Of a stretch of DNA of 64,000 nt, positions 23,433 to 32,173 are shown piece after piece. Source of the stretch: Entomortierella parvispora (taxonomy: Eukaryota > Mortierellomycota > Mortierellomycetes > Mortierellales > Mortierellaceae). The notes beneath the pieces were generated by a model, which did no database searches, was not told where the DNA came from, and saw nothing but the letters and a program-made list of their open reading frames with translations. Location of the stretch: assembly GCA_963573315.1 (NCBI GenBank), contig OY752144.1:2288501-2352500 (forward strand). Direction: 5' to 3'. The translations under genes and the position numbers were made by a program. How positions within the stretch are numbered: the stretch's first letter is position 1; each line of letters starts with the position of its first letter.

Positions 23433-26400
23433 CTACATGATGCTGCAATCTAGTCGATCACGTTCCACGATCCGTTGGATGCTCTTCCAGTCCGAGCGCA
23501 TCTCTGCAAACTCGAACACGTCCTCGACACGCAAGATGCCTCCAAAGCGCTCCATGTCATGGATCAATTGCTTGAGATCCGAAGGTGACTGGATAATGAA
23601 CAAATTGCCCAGCTCCTTCAACGCCAGGAAATTCGGCGTCAAGGTCGGCTGTTTGAGCGACGCCACAAAGTTGTAATAATGGTTCAGATCACAGATCAGA
23701 ACGAAACCTCCCTCGGAACTGACAATGTTGGATCGCAGGTGCTTTGTCAAGCAGCTATGAGAGCAATTAAAAAAGATGAAAAGAGACGCGTCAGATATTT
23801 CGCTTTCGTGTTTTTTTTTTTTTTTTTTTTTTTTTTGGGGGGGGGGGAGACATTTGCAAAAGAGGAGAAACGTGTCCTTACTTGAAGAGGCGCAATCCAA
23901 TCTCTTGAAAGAAAACGTCCAGGGTATGTTTATCCGTGCATCCGATCAACATCTTTGTGTGGGTCGTCAAACACGTCACGGCCTCTCGACAGGCTTTGGT
24001 CGGCTGAAGTTCCAAATCAGTGTTTTCCTCTGGGTTATAATCGGTGGGTAACTGCATCGTGGTCAAGATGTATTCCACTTGACCGATCAAGACCTCGATG
24101 GACTTGTCCAATCCCGCCGCGACGCCGTCATCAATCATCCGCTCAAAGGCCTTCTTTTCCTTGTTGGCTTCGTTCAAGAAATCCATCTTGTCGATATGTT
24201 TGCACATCTCTTCTGCATAATACACTTGGACCATTTGAAGAATCAGATCAGCCACATGCACCAGCTCAAAGAAATCCATAAGCGGTGTCACCCCTCCTCC
24301 ATGATGCTGTGTCGTAGGTTTGTATCGTCCCAGTTGTTGAATTGCACTATGGTTGTTTCAAGGAAGAAAAGGGCGATTTTGTTGGTTAGAAAAGAGAACC
24401 AGGAAGGGTGGCTTTGTCTCTTATGATACGTACGCTGCGAATCCTGGCCTGATATGTTGGTTGCCCATCGAACGCAAGAGTGCAATAAACACGGATTCTA
24501 TAGTCTTTTGCCTATCATCAAAAAAAAAAAAAAAAAAAAAAAAAAGTGACCAACCAACAGAGAGTCAATTCCGTGAAAAAGAGGTTGGCTTCTTTGAACG
24601 CTGGGAGTGACAGGATTCTTTAAACTTACACACGCCCTCCCAGGACACCTCCAAGACGGGCAAAGGCAGACAAGCGAAGCAATGCGTCCTTGTCCAAATG
24701 AATCAAATGAAGAGCCAGCTCGACACTCAAAAGGGAATTCATTTCTTCCTGAACTTCTTGCGCCGTCGGAAGAGGATGCTGGGATGAAGACTCTACATTC
24801 CCGGGCGCACTTTGGATGCTGTCGGCGTCACTCGTCAAGGACATTGATTTTCGATCTGGCACAAAGGAAGAGGATGTCACCGTGCTGGGTGTGTCTGGTG
24901 TAGGCGACAGATGGCCACTGGATGACAAGTCTGTAGAAGGAGCGTCGGGACCAGTCGGTGTCGTAGGTGTCTTGTCTCCTACGGAATTGGAGGGACCATT
25001 CAAGGAGGTGATGGATCGAATCGAGAACCGCTTGTTGCCCTTGGACGTTGGTGCTGACGTGGGTATTGAGGTCGAGGGGGAGGCGGGAGGCACCAATGCA
25101 GGTGCCGAGGTTGAGGTTGGAGTCGAAGTTCCTGTGGCTGGCACAGATGCTGATGATCCAGATACACCGGCGACAATCGAGGACGATATCTTGTAAGGCA
25201 AGGTAATGACGTTTCGGAATCCTTTTAAAAAGTTGCGCTTGAACACTTCTCGGTTGCGTGGGTTCATTCTCTTGGGTTCCTGGCTTTTATGATCGCGCTG
25301 TTGTTGTTGTTGTTGTTAACAGAATTGTCTTTTTTTGTCAGCATTGAGATTACCTTTTTTTTTTTTCAATTTCTTTTTTTCAAGATATTCTCCTTACAGC
25401 TCGATCGTATTTGTCGATTTGATCCTTGCAAGACTTTTGCACCCAGTCCAACTCTTGCTTCAGATACTGTTCCAGCCAAGGCGCAAAGACGCGGGCCAAC
25501 AACTTTTCAATCCTGTACTTTGGTAAATTAAGCGGCTCCATGGTCACGATCACTGTTTCCAAATGTTCCAAGTACCGATAGGCGGTCGGGACAGATTTCA
25601 GGTAAAGCAATTTGTCCCGCATGCTGCACAGTTCAAAGAGTTGAGAACAATATTCCGAGATGACATCCTCAAAGACACGCTCCGCAAAACTGTACAGGAC
25701 GTCAGCCTCCTCTGGAAAGACGTCGTGGATGATGATGCCCTGCTTTTGAAACTCCATTTCTGTAAACTCCATAAAGAGCCGCAAGGGTGAAAACTCTGGA
25801 AACGCAGTGTTCTCGCGCACAACTACAGGTTGCGAAAGCCAAAGCTCGTATTGCCTATTGCGTGTGAAAATAAATGTCGTGGTGAGATTTTGACAAGCTG
25901 TTGAAATGAAGATGGTTCCTAGCTGGGGGGTCCAACATACTTCAAATTCTCGCCTGGCTCATAGTTGTTGTCGAAAAAAATGCCATTCTTTTGGATGAAA
26001 ATTTGAATGCATGCCACGGCTCCATTCAGGTCCAACAGTACGCCTGCGAATTTCTACAAGGAGAAAAGAATCGCTTTATCAGCACGCTCGTACGATACGA
26101 TCCATCCGTTCCAATGACAGTATAAAGAGAAATCCGTGCTTTGCTCCTTACCGACATTTCGGCAATATCACGCGAATCGTACGCGACTTCAAAGAGATGT
26201 AAACACCGGTTCTCAAAGTACTCGCAGGTCCCCTGTAGGTTTTCGTTGATCTAAACGGAAAAAAGGTACAGGAATCGCGTGTTCAGTCCCACATGCAGGA
26301 GGTGGGTAGCACATCAACCAACAACATTATCATCAACAAAGGACAAGGAGGCACCCGGAATCCCTTTTTTTTTTTTTTTTTTTTTTTACCTGATCGGAAT

Positions 26401-27115
26401 CCACGGCGAGATGGGCTTTGGAAAAGGCCAAGAGTCGAGCCAACATCCGTGCTACATCCAAGACTGATTTCCCAAACTCTTGGATGACCTTGCTGTCCTT
26501 GTTGGCCTGACGGAAATCCACGTAATAAGGCCACAGCTCTTGGTATATGGCCTTGAATTGATCCCTTGCACCTTGATTTGCTTTCCGGCCCTGGATCATG
26601 GAATATGGATCGCCCGGTAATCCTGGGATCTCGATCCTGTTGGCAACCTTTGTCAACTCTGAAGAATCGGACCGGTACCCATCATCCGACAAGTTGGACA
26701 GACTGTCCCTCGGAGCCTGAGAACCACTCGTTCCCTTTTTTGCCTCTGCCGTGTTGGCCGATATCCGCTTTCGTGTCATTTCCGAGAGGTTGGCGCCATG
26801 GACCGGGAACCGTGGCAAGGAATCAATCGGACTGTCCAGCAGACTTGCTCCACCGCCACCACCACTGCCCTTTTTGGTGTTTCTGCTCCCACCAAAGCCA
26901 TAGCCCATGGCCTGGAGTTTTGATTGCCAGAGTTCATCACTGTACACAATCACTTTGAGTCGCCGACATGCCTGGGCGACGGCGGGGAGGGATGAGATGG
27001 GGAGGTACCGCAGACATTGGAGAAGCAGGTCTGGCGGGAGGACGGGGATGGAGGTGGTGATGATGTCTGTGGAGGACCTGCCTTCAAAGTCGTCAACGTC
27101 AAAGACGAGCTCCAT
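23433..27115 (-). CDS. RCY1: Recyclin-1: F-box and Sec10-like exocyst domain protein
   Basis: Eight exons on the minus strand: 27115-26390, 26250-26152, 26053-25941, 25854-25398, 25279-24630, 24511-24434, 24346-23882 and 23754-23433, giving 969 residues. An F-box lies at about 24-70 (VLPPDLLLQCLRYLPISSL). From about 190 onward the protein matches the Sec10/EXOC5 helical-bundle family, including ELWPYYVDFR, the EPKRMNPRNREVFKRNFLKGF block and IESVFIALLRSMG. A 100-residue Ser/Thr/Pro-rich insertion (encoded around 24850-25190) interrupts the Sec10 part. Yeast Rcy1 acts with Skp1 and Ypt31/32 in recycling from endosomes to the plasma membrane. The combination of an N-terminal F-box and Sec10 domain is diagnostic. 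Several introns hold long A/T homopolymers, one directly after a 5' splice site. Confidence 0.9.
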
Positions 27116-27940
27116 CTTTGAGCGTTCAGTCTGTGTTCTTTTTCTTCTTTCTGTATTTTTTTTTTTGGTGGTTCAGAACAATGGACAAGAGAGAGAGAGA
27201 AGAAGGAGAGGGGAGAAGAAGAGAGGATAAAGATGAAGAGCGTCCCCAGGCAAAGGCAAATGGGAGCAGGTGCAGAGAAGAAGAAGGAGAAGAAGAAGAA
27301 AAAAAGAAGAGGGGCAATGAGCCAGGCCAACAATGATGGAGAATGAGAATCAAAAAAAAAAAAAGCCCTCTTTCTCGTCTCCTCTCTTTCTCTCCCCATT
27401 TTTCCGTTTCCTGCTCACTCGATCCCCAATTGCTCTCCCTTCATTCTTTCCCCATTGCTTCCACATTGTCAACCACACAGCACCCCTCGACTGACTACCG
27501 ACAACCAATATTGCTGCGTTATCGCCCCGATGGCCCTTCCTAGCCTGCCTTTCGTCTCGACTCTGCCAAATCTTGTCAAAAGTTGATCTCTTCCAAGACT
27601 CGAGGGACCTCGTGGTGGCTCTTGGGAAGGACCTCTTTAGATGAAGAAAAGGTGCAGGCAACCAGAGAAAAGAGGGAGATACTCTTTTCTTTCCCTTTGC
27701 TCCCCCTCCCCATTCCCCATTGCTATCCCTATCGCCAATCCCCTTTCGTCTGATCTCCTTGACAAGCAAACTGTTATCAAATGTTTCCGATACCCTGTAA
27801 AAGCTCTGGCACAGTCAATTGACCGACAACAAAGCTCGAGCGCAAGAGTCATTGGAGACTCTGCTGCAAAGGGAAATGGGCGGATGCAGCAGAAGGGAGA
27901 AAAAGGGAGAAAAAAATTTTTTTTCTCAGACCTTCTTTTC
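27116..27940. other. Intergenic: recyclin-1 promoter, purine/pyrimidine-rich
   Basis: Upstream of recyclin-1 the plus strand is A/G-rich (27180-27320, GAGA and GAAGAA runs), then C/T-rich. It ends at the outer edge of the left inverted-repeat arm. No gene is supported. Confidence 0.4.
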
Positions 27941-28436
27941 CTTTGCTCCTCGTTCTCTCTAGCTCTTGACTCTTTGTTCTTTCTCTCTCTTCTTTGCCTT
28001 GCTCCCTTCTCCTTTCTTCCTCTCTCTCTTTTCTCTGCCTCCTTTCTCTTTCTCTCTCTCTCTTTTCCTCGGCTCCCCATTCCCCCACAGTCTCTCTGTC
28101 GTCAGTCTCTCTGCGCCAGGCAACCATCCTATCTGCTCGCTCGCCCCACCTTCAACGTTGTCTCGACTCGGACCCCCTATCAAACACTTGATCCCTTCCG
28201 GTATCCAACTGACCTCTTGAGGCTCCAATGGTAGCGGCAGGGAAGAATCTAGTATGCTAAACTGGTAAGAGAACTGAGCAGGGAGGCGGCGTCTATAACT
28301 GATCTTTTTTTTATCCAACGGCCGGTTGACTGGCAAGTCAACTTTTATATCAAAAAGCAGCTTTTGCAGTTGGTCCTACAGTTGATCAGCTCAGTAGATC
28401 AATTGGTCGTCCATATTTCTTTTATATTCTTTGACG

Positions 28437-28772
28437 AGTCAAGGAGTTCAAAGGGACAAAATGTCATTCGGTCACCCGGTCAAAGGTCGGAGGATCAAAG
28501 GGTTAAATGGTCAATGGGTCAAAGTAGTCAATTGGTCAAAGTGGTCAATCGTTAAAGTGGTCAGTCAGTCAAAGTGATCCGGTCAGTCGCTCAGTAGGTC
28601 AGTCGGCCAGTCGGTCAGTCGGTCAAAGTGGTCAATTGGTCAAAGTGGTCAATACGTCAAAGTGGTCAATCAATCAAACGGTCCATTAGTCAAACGGTCA
28701 AAGTGGTCAATCCGTCAATCGTCAAAGTAGTCGATCAGTCAAACGGTCAAAATGGTCAAACGGCCAGTTGAT
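28437..28772 (+). repeat. GGTCAA-type degenerate minisatellite (left arm)
   Basis: About 335 bp built from GGTCAAAGT, GGTCAATNN and GGTCAGTC-like units of 8-10 bp with frequent base changes. The same array occurs inverted at 40531-40866. Confidence 0.85.
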
Positions 28773-29276
28773 CCTTTCAATCGCAATCACTGCAGAGGTG
28801 GAGACACTGTGAAAACTGGCAGATGCGCACTTGATATTGGCCAGACCCATCTGTCTACCTCTGATCCGCCAGAGCACCCTATCTCGGGCCTACCCTGGGA
28901 CCCTGACAGCCAAAGTCATCGTACCACCACGAGGCGGTAAGGGTTTTTTTAGGGTTTTTTTATATCTCTGTACCATTAGTCGAAAGGGACGACCGGTCTT
29001 TTGGTCACAGCCATTGCAGCAAGTCTATCGTGGCTAGTTCTATCCGCAAAGTTTTCATCCGCTCAGTTGTGTGATAAAAGTTGGAAAATGGAGGTTTTTT
29101 TGCTTTTCCCTGACAAAGGACCCCCGAGGGTACGAGATGTAGTTTGTATGATCTGTAAACGGTATAAACGGCAGCGTGCCACCCACTGCTACCTCTCCCT
29201 CCCCCTCCCGAGCGATAGCCTGTGGCCTTTTCAACCTGTTTTGTGGGCTACGTATCACGCCAGATAATCACTGTGG

Positions 29277-29690
29277 ATACCAGATGTAGTCTCCACACCC
29301 TGGAAACGACTGCCACTCTCTTCCCCTCTGTCGCCCGAGTGATATCTTTTCGATTGTGCTCTTTTTGAACTCGTTCAGTGTTTTCTGGACAGCCATTTTT
29401 TCCCTCCTCAAGGAATCCCAAAGTATGAATTGTAGTCTGCCCACCCTGGAAACAACTTCCACAGCAGTGCACTACCCCACCGAACCCACCGCCACTCTCC
29501 ACCCCTCTGCCTCAACAGTGGTACCCTTACCGACTGTGATCGTTCAGTGTTTTTTTTGGGAAACCATTGTTTTCCTCCTCAAACAATCCCCTAGGATGTG
29601 AACTGCAGTCCGCTCACCCTGGAAACAACGTCCACAGCAGCGCACTACCCCACCGAACCCACCACCACTCTCTACTTCTCTGCCACACGC
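29277..29690. repeat. Diverged 150-170 bp tandem repeats (left arm)
   Basis: Three successive units start near 29278, 29424 and 29594. Each contains a TAGTCTNCNCACCCTGGAAAC-type core, a CCACTCTC...CCTCTG block, and (in the first two) a GTTCAGTGTTTT...CCTCCTCAA block. The third is cut short near 29690. The mirror copy is at 39613-40026. Confidence 0.75.
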
Positions 29691-29780
29691 AAAAAAAACC
29701 CAAGAATCGCCCGAAAAGGGGGTCTCGCGCGTAAAAAATCGCCTCTCGACGTTTCTCGTCGCAAAAGAGTGCAAAAAGAC

Positions 29781-29852
29781 AGGTCGATCCGAGGTTCGAA
29801 CTCGGGTTACCTGATTCAAAGTCAGGTGTAATAACCGCTATACTAATCAACC
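29781..29852 (-). tRNA. tRNA-Gln (anticodon TTG), left-arm copy
   Basis: On the minus strand the acceptor GGTTGAT pairs with ATCGACC, followed by a T discriminator. The D-arm has TAGTATAGCGG. The anticodon arm is CCTGA-CTTTGAA-TCAGG with anticodon TTG, and the T-arm contains GGTTCGAACCTC on the opposite strand. There is no intron. A short T-run follows the 3' end (TGTCTTTTTG), suited to polymerase III termination. Confidence 0.9.
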
Positions 29853-29916
29853 ATTTGATCTGTTTCCAAGTTCTTGAACTTTTCTCTTTAGAGCCCAAGT
29901 TTTTATGACCATTGTG

Positions 29917-29933
29917 CACGTGATTCTCACGTG
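29917..29933 (-). promoter_or_regulatory. Paired CACGTGA boxes upstream of tRNA-Gln (left)
   Basis: CACGTG occurs at 29917-29922 and 29928-29933, each followed by AT on the plus strand, 65 and 76 bp upstream of the tRNA 5' end. The hexamer is an E-box core bound by bHLH factors such as Cbf1. Confidence 0.5.
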
Positions 29934-30560
29934 ATTTTCACCCTTTTTTCGCCCCCTGGCGCCCAATGGCTGCCCACAGGCGCATGCCCCACATGCAAGG
30001 CTATGCAGCAACACAAGACCGTAAAGAGTTTGCTTGTTTTGATTCAGCGTGGCATGTAAAAAGAAATTGAAAAAAAGATCAAAAAAAACTGGTAAAAAAA
30101 AATCGCAGTGTGGTTGTGAGGCCGCGATCGCACGCGCCGTGCACTTCAGGACCTTCCGTGGAATGTGCGCAAACACAGGCGCGTCGTTTTGGCCGACTCT
30201 TTACTCTACAAATAGGTAGGTAGCAACACACTCGCGAGTCGTCCCTGACAATGACTGAAAAAAAATAAAAATAAAAAAAAATGACGGGCGGGCCTGTCCG
30301 TGCTGCTTTCACCAAGACAACGATATCCGCGGGAAACAGAGTACAACATCATCTGCCAGCTGCGCGTCACTGGGACTCTTGGTCTCGCACTCTTTATCGC
30401 TCGTTCGCTCGAATCATCATTATCCATGTACTGAAGCGTAGCGCAAATATCACACGCGTCCGTTCATCGAACATCAGTCCTCTCAGCTGTTATTAATTAA
30501 TTAAAAAAATAGGCTTTTTCGTTTTGGTCCCGCCCCTCCCTTGCTCGTTTTTATCTAGTC

Positions 30561-30843
30561 ATCACATCACTCTGTACCTCTCAATCGGCCCCTGTTGTTT
30601 TCCACAAATGGCGCGGTTACTCTGTGCATCCCCTCTCTCTTTGCTACTGAAAAAGATGTGGACTGGTTTATTCTCGTGGATGATGGATGGTACTCACTGC
30701 CAGTCCGCATCCTCCAAATCGCTATTGGAACACCTCATCCGCTTGTCTGTTGTCCACGTCTGGCGGCAGCCAATATCACCCTACCGTGTCAATCGACCCC
30801 TGCTGTTTTCCGCAAATGGTGCGGTTACTCTGTGCACTTTCTC
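30561..30843 (+). repeat. Direct duplication spanning the inner edge of the left arm
   Basis: A block of about 72 bp at 30561-30633 (CTCAATCGGCCCCTGTTG, GTTACTCTGTGCA) recurs with about 80% identity at 30772-30843. The second copy begins exactly where the match to the right arm stops, and the right side has only one copy. Confidence 0.75.
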
Positions 30844-32173
30844 CTTCGTGTGATCATAGACGGTTCGTACGATGATGACTTTCTCATTGTTCCCAACCAA
30901 CCCTCGGATTGGATTATACGCATCATTGTTTGACATCCTTGTTTACTTTGCATCTTTTCTCTGTGAACGCCGTTATTCAAAGCTTCACACTCGGTTGTAG
31001 TCGCTTTTGCCCGCCAGTTTATCCGCCACCTGGGTAGAGACGTTGCAAAGTCACAACTGCAAGGTAGAAGGAACGCGGCACCCGCCCCAAGATGAAACGA
31101 CATGTACAGTACAGCCCGTTCCTCTAGGGTAGTACTGTCGCCCTGACACCTGTCCATTTGGCATGCTCCTTGCCGATCACCTCCAAGGCCTCTGCCTTGG
31201 TGTTGAAGACCACCTGGTTTCTGCGGACCATCGACTATTGGCTTGTACACGCGGCCAAGTTCACCTGATAACACTGGAAAAGATGGGGGAGATGCACTTT
31301 TTGCAACATTTCACTCTTCATTATTACATGGCGACGAGCCGCGGCATTTGTTGCGCGGGGATCGCTAGACCACGCGGCTGCGTCAGGTCATAGATATTTC
31401 AACTCGCATTCCACATCTTTGGCTCGGCACGGCAAAAAAAACTCTGCTGAGATTGTCGGGGTGTCTTTGTGTCCCAAAAAAAATTCAGGGGGTATTGGAC
31501 ACAACGGTCGTTTCCACACGTTGTGATCAGTGCGCCAACGGACGCGCCCCCAAGAGCCGTTTCTGTGCCTGTGAGTCTTTGATTGAAACAAAAGGACAGA
31601 AATCCACACTTGACAATAAAAAGCCTGCCGCCTTCCTTTCTTCTGTCTGTTCACCGCTCCATCACATCTCACTCTCACTCGTTCACTCATTCATTGACCC
31701 GCCCACTCGTCCACCCTTCCACCCTTCCACCTTTCCACTCACTGTTCCTCTCCATTTGTCGATACTCTCTTTTCTCTCTTGTCCCCGATCCATCGCACAA
31801 TCAAACTCTGTCCAAGAATCTCCATCTCTGGCTTGCCTGCCTGCCCGTCTGCCTCAAGTATTGCCCTCTGATCTACCGCATCGATTCCCAGTATCATTTC
31901 TTCATCAAGGCTCAGCTACATACGCTCCGGCCCTTACTTTTTTTTTCTACATCATCCTTGTAAGTCTACAGCAGTCGCTTCCCTTTACAGCCAGAGTTGA
32001 ACTGAAAGCCAGTCGCATCCCATCAAACTCTCCACAAAATATCAATATCATGTACTGATCTTTTCTTCCCTTCATCATGTGTTCAAAGTTGTCTTTCTTG
32101 CCCCTTGCCTTCACAGAACGGCCCCCGTCAGCCCTCTTTCTCTTTTACCTTTGCAACTTCATCTTTGCCCAAG
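30776..32173. other. Island, left part: no gene; leader of the 992-residue gene
   Basis: After the partial duplication of the arm end (to 30843) there is about 750 bp without recognisable coding sequence. A C/T-rich promoter-like tract follows (31620-31860). A possible 5' untranslated intron has its donor at about 31962 (CTT|GTAAGT) and acceptor at 32116 (TTCACAG). Confidence 0.4.

Larger units (their letters stand above)
27941..30775 (+). repeat. Left arm of a 2.8 kb inverted repeat
   Basis: Position x in this arm pairs with position 69303-x (69304-x near both ends) on the other strand of the right arm (38529-41363). The match was followed through the tRNA gene, the minisatellite and the tandem repeats. 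Only a few substitutions were noticed over most of the length, for example at 29902 against 39401, and a one-base length change in a GA run near the outer end. Divergence rises in the last 200 bp at the inner edge. The outer match begins at CTTTGCTCCTCG. No target-site duplication was recognised at the outer edges. Confidence 0.92.

Noticed and set aside
28437-28772. Regularly spaced short repeats that might suggest a CRISPR array
   Set aside because: Units are 8-10 bp, degenerate and contiguous with no unique spacers, in a eukaryotic genome.
28364-30933. Many small frames in the inverted arms with mirror-image twins in the other arm
   Set aside because: They are duplicated only because the DNA is duplicated. 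They cross the tRNA gene, minisatellite and tandem repeats and show no protein-like features.
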